From positions 909,342-973,341 of the forward strand of contig RHGM01000001.1 of the NCBI GenBank assembly GCA_003724185.1: a stretch of 64,000 nucleotides of DNA, in the 5' to 3' direction. A model generated the notes under the pieces. It was not told where the DNA came from. It saw only the letters and a list, made by a program, of their open reading frames with translations, and ran no database searches. Below are positions 18,331-27,290 of this stretch, in pieces. How positions within the stretch are numbered: the stretch's first letter is position 1; the number at the start of each line of letters is the position of its first letter. The translations under genes and the position numbers were made by a program. Origin of the DNA: Porphyrobacter sp. IPPAS B-1204. Lineage in GTDB: Bacteria > Pseudomonadota > Alphaproteobacteria > Sphingomonadales > Sphingomonadaceae.

Positions 18331-20243
18331 TCGCTCGCCTTTTCAGGGACCTGCTGCCCGCGCTTGCCATGCTGTGGCCGGTCGCCGCAGCGTCCAACCC
18401 CGCCCTTGGCCCTGCTTATGGGGACAATATGGTGCTGCAATCCGGCCAGCCGCTGACCCTTGCCGGGCGCAGTCAAGCAGGGGTCAAAGTGGTGGCAAGA
18501 CTGGGCAAGCACGAGGCTGGTGCCATCAGCGATGCCTCTGGGGCCTTCTCCATCACCCTGCCCGCGCAGCCCACCAGTACCGCCCCGCTCACTCTGACCC
18601 TCAGCGACGAAAGCGGCTCAACAGCCTATCGCAACATTCTCATTGGAAACGTCTTTTTGTGCGGCGGACAGTCCAACATGGAGCTTTCCGTCTCCCGCGC
18701 GCTTGATGCCGACAACCAGCTGCGCAGCGCGGCCGATGACGGCATCCGGCTGCTGAAGGTGCCGAAATCGACCGCGCCGCTTGCGCAAACCGCGTTTGCC
18801 GCGCCGGTGGCATGGACGCCCGCGACCCAGGACACCGCCGCCGAATTTTCCGCAGCCTGCTTCTACATGGCAAAATCGCTGCGTAGGAAAGACCCCGCCA
18901 CACCCATCGGGCTGATCCATGCCAACTGGGGCGGCAGCGCGGCGCGAGCGTGGCTCGACCCGCAGGGCGTGCGGGCCTTGCATGGTGACGACGCGCTGGC
19001 CCAGCTCGGACTGTACGTGCGCGATCCCTATGCCGCGACGCAGGCCTTCGTGCCGCAATGGTTCGACTGGTGGCGCAAGGCTGACAGCTGGCGCGAGCCG
19101 TGGCGTGACCCCGGCAGCCTCAACTGGAAGCCGATCCCCAAATTTGCGGTATGGAACGAATGGACCGGCACGGGGCTGGACACCGATCCGCAGGCCAATG
19201 TGTGGCTGCGCCAGACCTTCACGCTCACTGCCGATCAGGCGCGCGGCGACGGACAACTGGCGATTGGCGCGATCGACGATCTCGACCTTACCTTCGTCAA
19301 CGGCCAGCCGGTCGGTTACACCTTCGGCTGGGGGGTGGAGCGCACCTACCGCGTGCCCGCACAGCACCTGAAGGCGGGGGAGAACGTGGTCCTCATCGCC
19401 GCCAACAATGCGTGGGGCACCGGCGGCTTTTCAGGTGGGCCGGAGCGGTTGTTCTTCACCACCGCCAACGCAGAGCGCGTGCCGCTCGCCGCCGATTGGG
19501 ATTATGCCACGAGCGCGGTCAAGGGCGTGCCCCCGCGTGCGCCGTGGGATGCCAATGCGGGCATGGGGGTGATGCACAACGCCATGATCGCGCCGATTGG
19601 GCCGATGCGGCTGGCGGGCGTGGCCTGGTATCAGGGCGAATCCGATGTCGGTCAGCCCGATTACGACCGCAAGCTTGCCGCGCTGTTCGCCGGATGGCGC
19701 CGCCAGTTCGGTGCCGACACGCGGATGCTGGTGGTGCAGCTTGCCGATTTTGGCGAGCGCCGATCGGCCCCCGGCGAATCCGGCTGGGCGCAGTTGCGCA
19801 GCGAGCAGGTGAAAGCCGTGCAGGGCGACACCAATACCGCGCTGGTCACCGCCATCGACATCGGCGAGCCGACCGACATCCATCCGGCCAACAAGAATGA
19901 TCTGGGCAAGCGACTGGCCGAAGCCTTTAACGGCCGCGCCTTGCCCATGCCGGAACGCGCCGTTCTGGAAGGAGGCACAGTGACAGTCAGCTTCACCGGG
20001 ATCGAAGGCGCGTTACAGGCGCACAGCGGACTATATCCGCTGGGGGTTGAACTGTGCGCGGCTGGCGCTGGCACCTGCCGTTTCGTGCTGGCGCGGCTTG
20101 ACGGCCCCCGCATGGTCATTCCCGTGCCGGACGGCATGGCGCCGACCCGCCTGCGTTACGCCTGGGCCGATGCGCCGATCGTCAATCTGTTCGATGGCGG
20201 CGGGATGCCGATACCCGGCTTTGCGCTTGAAATTGCGCGCTAG
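18327..20243 (+). CDS. Exported SGNH/sialate O-acetylesterase-like enzyme, probable acetylxylan esterase (CE20-like)
   Basis: A 638-residue protein with a signal peptide and a split SGNH hydrolase domain. The nucleophile is Ser116 in FLCGGQSNMELS; the oxyanion segments IGLIHANWGGSAARAW and VAWYQGESDVG follow; the catalytic Asp/His pair is in DIHPANK (His519). A beta-sandwich of about 150 residues is inserted in the middle (NVWLRQTF ... GEN), as in sialate O-acetylesterases and the xylan acetylesterases of family CE20. Position in a xylose operon favours removal of acetyl groups from xylan. Its ATG overlaps the xylC stop in the form ATGA. Confidence 0.82.
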   Translation: MIARLFRDLLPALAMLWPVAAASNPALGPAYGDNMVLQSGQPLTLAGRSQAGVKVVARLGKHEAGAISDASGAFSITLPAQPTSTAPLTLTLSDESGSTAYRNILIGNVFLCGGQSNMELSVSRALDADNQLRSAADDGIRLLKVPKSTAPLAQTAFAAPVAWTPATQDTAAEFSAACFYMAKSLRRKDPATPIGLIHANWGGSAARAWLDPQGVRALHGDDALAQLGLYVRDPYAATQAFVPQWFDWWRKADSWREPWRDPGSLNWKPIPKFAVWNEWTGTGLDTDPQANVWLRQTFTLTADQARGDGQLAIGAIDDLDLTFVNGQPVGYTFGWGVERTYRVPAQHLKAGENVVLIAANNAWGTGGFSGGPERLFFTTANAERVPLAADWDYATSAVKGVPPRAPWDANAGMGVMHNAMIAPIGPMRLAGVAWYQGESDVGQPDYDRKLAALFAGWRRQFGADTRMLVVQLADFGERRSAPGESGWAQLRSEQVKAVQGDTNTALVTAIDIGEPTDIHPANKNDLGKRLAEAFNGRALPMPERAVLEGGTVTVSFTGIEGALQAHSGLYPLGVELCAAGAGTCRFVLARLDGPRMVIPVPDGMAPTRLRYAWADAPIVNLFDGGGMPIPGFALEIAR

Positions 20244-20280
20244 TCTTGCGCAGGCAGCTTTGCGCGGTCACACCGATACC

Positions 20281-21144
20281 ATGCCGGACATGCCCGAACT
20301 GATACTGGAATGCGGCGATTGGCGCGCGCAGGTTGTGCCGCAAGGCGGGCTGCTGGGCGCGCTCGATCACCGCGGTGTGGCGGTGATGCGGCCCATGACT
20401 GCGGGCGCAACCTCGCCGCTGGAGGCTGCGTGCTTTCCGATGGTGCCGTGGTGCAACCGCATCGCAAATGCCCGCTTCATGTGGGAGAACACGGCCACGT
20501 GGCTCGCCCGCAATTTCATGCCCGAACGTCATGCGATCCACGGTCATGGCTGGCAATCGGAATGGTCGGTGGCCGAGCTTGACCAAGGAACCTGCATGAT
20601 GACCCACAGCCATGACGGGGCAGCGCCCGGCTGGCCGTGGGCCTATGTGGCGAAGCAGACAATCCGGCTGTCTGACGCAGGCTGCACGGTGACGCTGGCG
20701 CTCACCAATCTTTCCGAGCGTTTGATGCCGGCAGGGATCGGTCTTCACCCCTATCTGCGCCGCCGTCCGGAAAGCCGGGTCGCATTCCGGTCCGGACCGA
20801 TTGTTGCGGTGGGTGCGGATATGATCCCCAGCGGTGCGCATATGCCTCCCAACCACTTCGCCGACTTCGCGGCCGATGGCGGCGCAGCACTGCCGCAGAA
20901 CGGGATTGTAATCGATCATTGCTACACCGGCTGGCACGGCGCAGCGCTGGTCACCGATAACAGCGGGACGATTACCCTTCAGGCCGAAGGAGCGGGGCAC
21001 CTTCACCTCTATGCGCCCGAAGACCCGTCAATCCTGTGCCTCGAGCCGGTCAATCACCTGCCCGACGCTGCCAATACCGGCGGGATGCCCCTGATCGCGC
21101 CGGGTGAGACGGAGAGCCTGAGCCTGCGGATCGGCGTCCTTTAA
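20281..21144 (+). CDS. Aldose 1-epimerase (mutarotase)
   Basis: A 287-residue galactose-mutarotase-fold protein. Landmarks are FPMVPWCNRIANARF, the acid/base His in HAIHGHGWQSEW, and the second active-site segment GIGLHPYLRRR. Near the end is LCLEPVNHLPD, whose Glu is the catalytic base. It interconverts alpha and beta anomers, which would supply the form of xylose used by XylB. ATG 20281 was preferred because the longer frame reads back into the esterase gene. Overlaps the convergent GH43 gene by 4 bp. Confidence 0.88.
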   Translation: MPDMPELILECGDWRAQVVPQGGLLGALDHRGVAVMRPMTAGATSPLEAACFPMVPWCNRIANARFMWENTATWLARNFMPERHAIHGHGWQSEWSVAELDQGTCMMTHSHDGAAPGWPWAYVAKQTIRLSDAGCTVTLALTNLSERLMPAGIGLHPYLRRRPESRVAFRSGPIVAVGADMIPSGAHMPPNHFADFAADGGAALPQNGIVIDHCYTGWHGAALVTDNSGTITLQAEGAGHLHLYAPEDPSILCLEPVNHLPDAANTGGMPLIAPGETESLSLRIGVL

Positions 21145-22118
21145 GGCAAAGGCGCGGTCACTCCGGCGGCGGTCTGGGTGACCGGGCGCATCAGCCCCGC
21201 CTCGTCATAGGTGAGGTGCTCCACCGTGACCGCCCGCCGCCCGAGCGCACCTTTCCGCGTCCCGATGGTCAGCGCGGCATTGTGGAGGAACAGATACCAC
21301 TGGCCCTTGAACTCGGCGATGCCGGGGTGGATGGTGAAGCTGCCCTCCCCCGATCCGGTCAGCTCGCCGCGATAGGTCCACGGGCCGTCGAGCGAGGTTG
21401 CTGTGGCATAGGACACCCGTTCATCGGTGTGCGTAGCGCGGTCGAGCGAGGCATAGGTTAGGTAGTACAGCCCGCCCCGCTTGTGGAGCCACGGCCCTTC
21501 CTCGAAATGCGGCGGGGTGATTTCGCGGATCGGCCCGTCGATGCTGACCATGTCCGCGCCGAGCTTCGCGATGTAGCACTGGCGGTTGCCCCACGCGATC
21601 CACCTGGTTCCGTCGTCATCGGTGAAGACAGTGGGGTCGATATCCTCCCAGCTGTGCGTCCCTTTGGGGGTCATGTCGTTGCTGATGAGCGCTGCGCCCT
21701 TGGCGTCCACAAAGGGGCCTTCGGGGCGGTCAGAGACGGCGACGCCGATGGCCTTGCCGGGCTTGGTCCCGTCATGTTCGACTGCGGCATAAAGCCAGTA
21801 TCGCCCGCCTTTTGCGATCACCTGCGCGGCCCATGCGTCCTTTGACGCCCAGCGGAAACCGGCGACATTCATGATCGCGCCGTGGAAGGTCCATTCCCGC
21901 ATGTCCGTGGTGGAATAGGCCAGCCATTCGCGCATGTTGAACATCTCGCCCTCGCCCGCCTCGTCATGGCCGGTGTAGAGCCACAGCCGGTCGCCGATCA
22001 CCACCGGCGCAGGGTCGGCGGTGAAGCGGTCGCGGATGATCGGGTTGCTGCCGGGCGCGGGTTCCTCCGCAGCGAGCGGACCGGCGGCCAGTAGCAGGGC
22101 GAGCGCGACCCACCTCAT
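21141..22118 (-). CDS. Exported GH43 glycosidase (single-domain)
   Basis: A 325-residue GH43 enzyme. Signal peptide MRWVALALLLAAGPLAAEEP; catalytic base Asp in RFTADPAPVV, modulating Asp in DIDPTVFTDDDG and acid Glu in PHFEEGPWLHK. Unlike the GH43 at 13721 it has no C-terminal domain. Arabinofuranosidase or beta-xylosidase activity is likely; which cannot be decided. Last gene of the GH67-lacI-xylD-GH43 operon, 16 bp after xylD, tail-to-tail with the mutarotase. Confidence 0.86.
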   Translation of the reverse strand: MRWVALALLLAAGPLAAEEPAPGSNPIIRDRFTADPAPVVIGDRLWLYTGHDEAGEGEMFNMREWLAYSTTDMREWTFHGAIMNVAGFRWASKDAWAAQVIAKGGRYWLYAAVEHDGTKPGKAIGVAVSDRPEGPFVDAKGAALISNDMTPKGTHSWEDIDPTVFTDDDGTRWIAWGNRQCYIAKLGADMVSIDGPIREITPPHFEEGPWLHKRGGLYYLTYASLDRATHTDERVSYATATSLDGPWTYRGELTGSGEGSFTIHPGIAEFKGQWYLFLHNAALTIGTRKGALGRRAVTVEHLTYDEAGLMRPVTQTAAGVTAPLP

Positions 22119-22134
22119 CAGTGCCCCTCCCCCA

Positions 22135-23919
22135 TCAGTGGTTATGGCGCGGCAGCTTGCGCGCCGTGCCGCGATATTTGAGCGCGAAGTCCATCACGCC
22201 CCCTTCGGCCAGTTGCCCGGTCTTCTCGCGGTAGAGCTCCTCCCACGGGGTCTGGCTTTCGGGCACGGGCGGGATGGTTTCCTCGGCGCGGCGGCGGGCG
22301 ATCTCGGCTGCGTCAACCAGCGCATCGCAGCGCCGCGCGTTGAGGTCGACGCGGATGATGTCGCCCGTGCGCAGCCACGAAAGCCCCCCGCCGACCGCGC
22401 TTTCGGGGCTGACGTTGAGGATCGAGGGGCTGTCGCTCGTCCCCGATTGCCGCCCGTCGCCCAGTGTCGGCAGCCACGGCTTGCCCGCGCGGATCATCGC
22501 GTCTGGCGGCTGCATGTTGACCACCTCGGCGCTGCCCGGCCAGCCGATCACGCCCGAGCCGCGGATCACCAGAATGCAATCCTCGTCGATGCCGAGCGCT
22601 GGGTCATTGATGCGGTGGTGGTAATCGTCCGAGCCATCAAAGACGATCGCCCGCGCCTCGAACACGCCCTCGGAGCCGGTGCGCGAAAGGTATCGCGTGC
22701 GGAAGGCCGGGCCGATCACCGATGTCTTGAGGATGGCGAAATCGAACAGATTGCCGGAGAGCACCATGAAACCCGCCTTGTCGATCAGCGGATCTGCGAA
22801 AGGCCGGATCATCTCGCGGTCGGGGCTTTCGGCACCGGCGAGGTTTTCCGCCATCGTCTGCCCGGTGCAGGTCAGACACTCGCCGTGCAGACGCCCTGCC
22901 TCCAGCAGCTCCCACATCGCCGCAGGCACACCGCCCGCGCGGTGGAAGCGCTCGCCCAGATATTTGCCCGCCGGCTGCATGTTGACCAGCAGCGGCAGGT
23001 CGTAGCCATGCGCTTGCCAGATATCGGTCTCAAGGCTCACCCCCGCGTGCGCCGCCATCGCCATGATGTGCGGCTGCGCGTTTGACGATCCGCCGATCAC
23101 GCTGACGGTGGCGATGGCGTTTTCGAAGGCCTTGCGGGTCAGGATGTCGGAGGGTTTCAGATCCTCCACCACCATCTCCACAATCCGGCGGCCGGTGCGA
23201 TAGGCCATCTGCCCACGCTCGCGGTAGGGCGCCGGGATCGCCGCGCAGCCCGTGAGCGAGAGGCCCAGCGCCTCGGCGACAGCATTCATGGTGCTGGCCG
23301 TGCCCATCGAATTGCAATGCCCGGCAGAGGGCGCGCTGTGGCAGGCGCGGCTCAGGAATTCGTCCTCGTCGATCTCGCCCGCCGCCAGCTTGCGGCGGCT
23401 GCGCCAGATGACCGTGCCAGAACCGACCAGCTCGCCTTCATGCCAGCCATCGAGCATCGGCCCGCCCGACAGCACGATGGCGGGAATATCGACCGTAGAG
23501 GCCGCCATGATCTGGCTCGGCGTGGTCTTGTCGCACCCCGTCGTCAGCACCACGCCATCGAGCGGATAGCCATTCAGCAGCTCCACCAGCCCGAGATACA
23601 GCAGATTGCGGTCCAGCGCCGCGGTGGGCCTGCGACAGTTCTCGAAGATCGGGTGGACGGGAAATTCGATCGGGATGCCGCCTGCATCGCGGATGCCGTC
23701 ACGCGTGCGTTTCGCCAGATCGACATGGATGCGGTTGCAGGGGGAAAGGTCGCTGCCGCTTTGCGCGATGCCGATGATCGGCTTGCCGCTTTGCAGTTCC
23801 TCGGGCGTCACCCCGTAATTCATGAAGCGTTCGAGATAGAGCGCCGTCATGTCCATGCGTTCGCGGTTGTCGAACCAGTCGCGCGAGCGCAGGCGGCGGG
23901 GTGCGGGTGTGTCGGTCAT
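22135..23919 (-). CDS. xylD: D-xylonate dehydratase, IlvD/Edd family
   Basis: A 594-residue pentonate dehydratase converting D-xylonate to 2-keto-3-deoxy-xylonate. The N-terminus [20 protein letters not shown] followed by YLERFMNYG is nearly that of Caulobacter XylD. Iron-sulfur cysteines typical of the family are in [25 protein letters not shown] (the Lys is a metal ligand in relatives) and [14 protein letters not shown]. The C-terminus ends KLPRHNH, also as in XylD. The ATG at 23919 overlaps the lacI stop as ATGA and has GGGAG upstream; the frame extends to 24159, but that part lies inside lacI. Confidence 0.94.
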   Translation of the reverse strand: MTDTPAPRRLRSRDWFDNRERMDMTALYLERFMNYGVTPEELQSGKPIIGIAQSGSDLSPCNRIHVDLAKRTRDGIRDAGGIPIEFPVHPIFENCRRPTAALDRNLLYLGLVELLNGYPLDGVVLTTGCDKTTPSQIMAASTVDIPAIVLSGGPMLDGWHEGELVGSGTVIWRSRRKLAAGEIDEDEFLSRACHSAPSAGHCNSMGTASTMNAVAEALGLSLTGCAAIPAPYRERGQMAYRTGRRIVEMVVEDLKPSDILTRKAFENAIATVSVIGGSSNAQPHIMAMAAHAGVSLETDIWQAHGYDLPLLVNMQPAGKYLGERFHRAGGVPAAMWELLEAGRLHGECLTCTGQTMAENLAGAESPDREMIRPFADPLIDKAGFMVLSGNLFDFAILKTSVIGPAFRTRYLSRTGSEGVFEARAIVFDGSDDYHHRINDPALGIDEDCILVIRGSGVIGWPGSAEVVNMQPPDAMIRAGKPWLPTLGDGRQSGTSDSPSILNVSPESAVGGGLSWLRTGDIIRVDLNARRCDALVDAAEIARRRAEETIPPVPESQTPWEELYREKTGQLAEGGVMDFALKYRGTARKLPRHNH

Positions 23920-25064
23920 GGGCTCCCGGGGGGTTTGCTGAAGGAGGACGCAAGGCTTGGCCCCGCATCGGAATTGCGGCGGATGAGCTGGTAGGCGAGC
24001 GTCAGTTGTTCCGCCTTGGCGCGGGTGCTGCGCGGCTTCTGCTTGTGGACGCGGGCGATCATGGCCACCGCTTCGGCTGTCATTTCGCGGATCGGCTGGC
24101 GGATGGTGGTGAGTTCCGGCCAGATCGAGCTGGCCAGTTCCGTATCGTCGAAACCGCACACGGTGATATCGTTCGGCACGTCCAGATGCCGCCGGTGCGC
24201 CATCGCCACCGTGGCGGCGGCCATGTCATCGTTGGAGGCGAAAATCGCGGTCGGCGGACGCTTTGCGCCAAGCAGCTTCTCGGCTGCGACCATGCCCGAA
24301 CGGTAGGTGAATTGCCCCTGCGCGATCAGGCTTTCGTCGATCGTCAGCCCGGCCTGTTCCATCGCCGCGCGATAGCCTTCGAGCCGCTGGCCGCTCGCCA
24401 CCTGTTCGGGGTTGCCGATGATGAAGCCGATGCGTTCATGACCCAGGCCTATGATATGCTTGGTCATGTCGAAGGCGGCCTGGAATTCGTCGATCAGCAC
24501 CGCGCCGTGGCTGCCGCTCGCCCGCCCAGGGCCGACCGCAACGGCGATCCCGCCGCTCAGCCGGATCAGATCAAGCACGGTCTGGTCGTCGCACAGCGGC
24601 GGGGGAAGGATGAAACCCTCGATCCCGCCGTCGAGCAGCTTGCGGATGACCTTCTGCGCCTCGGCGGTGTTCTCGCAGGCCTGCACCACCAGATAGATGT
24701 CCCGCCGGCTGGCTTCCTCCAGCGCGCCCATCAGGAATTCGCTGAGGTAGGAGGCGGAAGGGTTGTCGAACAGCAGGGCGATCCGCAACTGCGATCCCGC
24801 CGCCAGCGACCGCGCCGCACGGTTGGGGACGTAGTTCAGCTTGGCAATCGCGCCCAGGACCTTTTGCTTGGTATCCTCGCGCACGTTTTCCTCGCCATTG
24901 ATGACGCGGCTGACGGTCATCGGCGAGCACTGCGCCTCACGCGCGACGTCAGTGATGGTCGGCGCGGCGTTGGAACGCCGGGAGGCGCGCTTGCGACCGG
25001 GGGCGTTGGTGTGGGCGGAGGCGTTTGCCTTGGGAGAATTGGCGCTGGTCATGGCAAGGGCCAT
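23916..25064 (-). CDS. LacI-family transcriptional regulator of the xylan/xylose cluster (predicted)
   Basis: A 382-residue LacI/GalR regulator. After a basic, disordered N-terminus of about 35 residues comes the helix-turn-helix ITDVAREAQCSPMTVSRVIN (37-56), the hinge helix around NRAARSLAAG (81-90), and a periplasmic-binding-protein-like sensor domain. LacI hinge helices insert into the central CG step of operators such as TGGTAGCGCTACCA, and six such sites precede the surrounding operons. It lies between the GH67 gene and xylD in one operon. By analogy to Caulobacter it should be a repressor relieved by xylose or a xylo-oligosaccharide; the effector is not visible. A second start at 25052 is possible. 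Confidence 0.9.
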   Translation of the reverse strand: MALAMTSANSPKANASAHTNAPGRKRASRRSNAAPTITDVAREAQCSPMTVSRVINGEENVREDTKQKVLGAIAKLNYVPNRAARSLAAGSQLRIALLFDNPSASYLSEFLMGALEEASRRDIYLVVQACENTAEAQKVIRKLLDGGIEGFILPPPLCDDQTVLDLIRLSGGIAVAVGPGRASGSHGAVLIDEFQAAFDMTKHIIGLGHERIGFIIGNPEQVASGQRLEGYRAAMEQAGLTIDESLIAQGQFTYRSGMVAAEKLLGAKRPPTAIFASNDDMAAATVAMAHRRHLDVPNDITVCGFDDTELASSIWPELTTIRQPIREMTAEAVAMIARVHKQKPRSTRAKAEQLTLAYQLIRRNSDAGPSLASSFSKPPGSP

Positions 25065-25096
25065 ACTGCGATGGGCCGAGTGTCAGCAAGCGGGAT

Positions 25097-25110
25097 GATG
25101 GGCGCTACCA
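25097..25110. promoter_or_regulatory. Half-conserved LacI-type site upstream of lacI
   Basis: The right half GCGCTACCA is intact and the left half is degenerate. It sits in the 55 bp between the GH67 stop and the lacI start. It could allow weak autoregulation, or be chance. Confidence 0.3.
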
Positions 25111-25119
25111 TGGCGGCGG

Positions 25120-27231
25120 TCATTGGCCGGGCGCCTCGGGAAAGGTGCGAGCCTGATAGGCGGCGAGGCTTTCGGGGACCGGCGCGGCACCGTCCGGGAG
25201 CGGCAGGCGGTTGAGCGATTGCCAATAGGCCAGCGAGGCATTGCGCCACCAGCGCGCTTCAGTGCTCTGGATGGCGAGATCGGCGGCGATGGCAGCATGA
25301 CGATCAGGATCGATATGCGGGACGAGCGCTGCCCAGACCTGTTTGCGCGCCTCGGTTTCGGACACGCCCCGGTCATAGGTGGCAACCAGCTCCTCCCACA
25401 GCCTGCGCCCGCTCGTCAGGCGATGATCCCACGGCAGGTGGTGGAACCACAGCAGGTAGCGCGGGTCGATGGTGGGCGGATCAGCCCACTGCGCGGCGAT
25501 CTCAGGCGTGTATTGGGCCAGGGCGTTCGAGCCCGTGGCGGTGCGATCGAACCCGATCCCGGCGGCGTCGGCGCGGTGGTAGTAGCAGGGGTTCCATTCG
25601 GGCCGTTCAAGATCGCACACCCACGGTGCGGGGCCATAGTGGTGGCCGGTGCCCATCAGGTGGGCAAGGCCGAGCGGCGCGGTGTAATCCACTACCGTCT
25701 CGCGGCTGGTGAGCATCATGTGCACCACCGCCTCACGCGGGGCCGCGTCGCGGGTAAAGGTCTGCGCGGTCCATTCGCGGGCGATCTGTTCGCTGGTCAG
25801 CGCCGGGTTCCACGCCAGCCGTCCGAAGGCGTACCAGTTGGCGGCATCGAAATGGGTGCCGGTCCAGTTGCGGCTCGACCCGGTGTTGGCGACGCCCGCC
25901 ATGCCGACCGGCGCGATGATCTGCGCCACTGTCCCGCCGCGCCCGGTGCCGGCCTCCAGCACCTCTTCCCACATCGGCGCGAGGTAGGCGATGCCGGTCG
26001 CCTGCCCGAGATATTCGCGGGTGATCTGCGCCTCCAGCATCAGCCGGGTTTGCGGCATCGCCCCGAACAGCGGATGGAACGGCTCACGCGGCTGGAAATC
26101 GAGCGGGCCGTTCTTCACCTGCAGAATGACATTGTCGGCAAACTGGCCATCAAGCGGCACCAACTCGGCATAGGCCTGCATCGTGCGGTCGGTGCTGTCC
26201 TCTGCCCCATACTCAACAGCGTAGACGAAGGCGCGCCAGATCACCGTGCCCCGCTCCCCCAGCGCCGCGGCGAGCATGTTGGCGCCGTCTGCATGGCTGC
26301 GGCCATAGTCCTGCGGGCCGGGCTGGCCTTCGCTGTTTGCCTTGACCAGAAAGCCGCCGAAATCGGGGATGGCGGCGTAGATTTCATCCGCCTTGGCACG
26401 CCACCACGCCTGCACCGCCGGGTCGAGCGGGTCTGCGGTGGCAAGCCCGCCGATGTCTCTGGGCGCGCTGAACCGCGCGGAAAGGAACACCCGGATGCCA
26501 TAGGGCCGCCACGCGTCCGCCAGCCGTGCAAGCTTGGCAATATAACGCGGCTCCAGCATGAAGGCGCGAGCGTTGACGTTGTTCACCGCCACGGCGTTTA
26601 TGCCGATGCTGGCATTGGCGCGGGCATAGTCGATCATCCGCGGATCGAGCTTTTCGGGCAGGTGCCACCATTCAAAGATCGAGCGCCCGGCATAGCCGCG
26701 CTCGACATGGCCATCGGGATTGTCCCAATGGTTGAGCATCCTGAGCGGCATCGCGGGGGTTTCATCGAGCGCGAGCGTGTACGGGTCCGCACCCAGCGAA
26801 AGCTCCCGCAGGATTGCAAAGGCGCCATAGACGCACGCGCCGTAATCACCGCCCGTTACCCGAAGGCCAAAGCGGTCATGCTCGCGGAAGGGTTTCACAA
26901 CGAATCGCTCGGAATTCACGCCCTCCAGCCCTTCACAGGCGAGTTCGATAATGCCGTCTGCGTCCTTTCCGTCGGCAGCCCCCTTGACCATCGCGCCCAA
27001 CCCGCGCGCCAGTTCCTCGGCCGCAACCTCGAGCGACGGATCGACGTAACCGGCGTGGTCGTTTATGCGGATTTCGGGATTGAAGCGGACCAGACGCGCC
27101 AGCGCCTCGCCTTCGAGCGGCGCGTATCGCAGCCACAGGTCATACCCGTCCTCGGCGCACAGCGGAGCCGGCAGCACCACCGCCGCCACGATCATCGCAA
27201 GCCGGTTGACAAGGCCTCTCCCTCTCATCAT
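25120..27231 (-). CDS. aguA: Exported GH67 alpha-glucuronidase
   Basis: A 703-residue GH67 enzyme, the family that removes (4-O-methyl-)glucuronic acid from the end of xylo-oligosaccharides. Landmarks are YDLWLRYAPL at the start of the mature protein, PAMPLRMLNHWDNPDGHVERGYAG, GFLVKANSEGQPGPQDYGR, and RTMQAYAEFVPLDG-like RTMQAYAELVPLDG, where GH67 catalytic acids lie. The N-terminus MMRGRGLVNRLAMIVAAVVL then PAPLCA reads as a signal peptide. The start codon directly abuts the operator at 27231, leaving no room for a normal ribosome site; GGGAGAGG lies just inside the frame, so the start is less certain than the identity. Confidence 0.92.
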   Translation of the reverse strand: MMRGRGLVNRLAMIVAAVVLPAPLCAEDGYDLWLRYAPLEGEALARLVRFNPEIRINDHAGYVDPSLEVAAEELARGLGAMVKGAADGKDADGIIELACEGLEGVNSERFVVKPFREHDRFGLRVTGGDYGACVYGAFAILRELSLGADPYTLALDETPAMPLRMLNHWDNPDGHVERGYAGRSIFEWWHLPEKLDPRMIDYARANASIGINAVAVNNVNARAFMLEPRYIAKLARLADAWRPYGIRVFLSARFSAPRDIGGLATADPLDPAVQAWWRAKADEIYAAIPDFGGFLVKANSEGQPGPQDYGRSHADGANMLAAALGERGTVIWRAFVYAVEYGAEDSTDRTMQAYAELVPLDGQFADNVILQVKNGPLDFQPREPFHPLFGAMPQTRLMLEAQITREYLGQATGIAYLAPMWEEVLEAGTGRGGTVAQIIAPVGMAGVANTGSSRNWTGTHFDAANWYAFGRLAWNPALTSEQIAREWTAQTFTRDAAPREAVVHMMLTSRETVVDYTAPLGLAHLMGTGHHYGPAPWVCDLERPEWNPCYYHRADAAGIGFDRTATGSNALAQYTPEIAAQWADPPTIDPRYLLWFHHLPWDHRLTSGRRLWEELVATYDRGVSETEARKQVWAALVPHIDPDRHAAIAADLAIQSTEARWWRNASLAYWQSLNRLPLPDGAAPVPESLAAYQARTFPEAPGQ

Positions 27232-27244
27232 GGTAGCGCTACCA
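27231..27244. promoter_or_regulatory. Perfect LacI-type operator between GH67 and GH3
   Basis: TGGTAGCGCTACCA, a perfect 14 bp palindrome in the 59 bp gap between divergent operons. It touches the GH67 ATG on one side and is 46 bp from the GH3 ATG on the other. Confidence 0.85.
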
Positions 27245-27290
27245 CAAGCTGGCGGCCAGTCAAGCCGCTGTGGCAGGAGAGGGACATCAC

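Noticed and set aside
24000..24159. N-terminal extension of XylD to 24159
   Set aside because: Lies within lacI and has no similarity to dehydratase N-termini.
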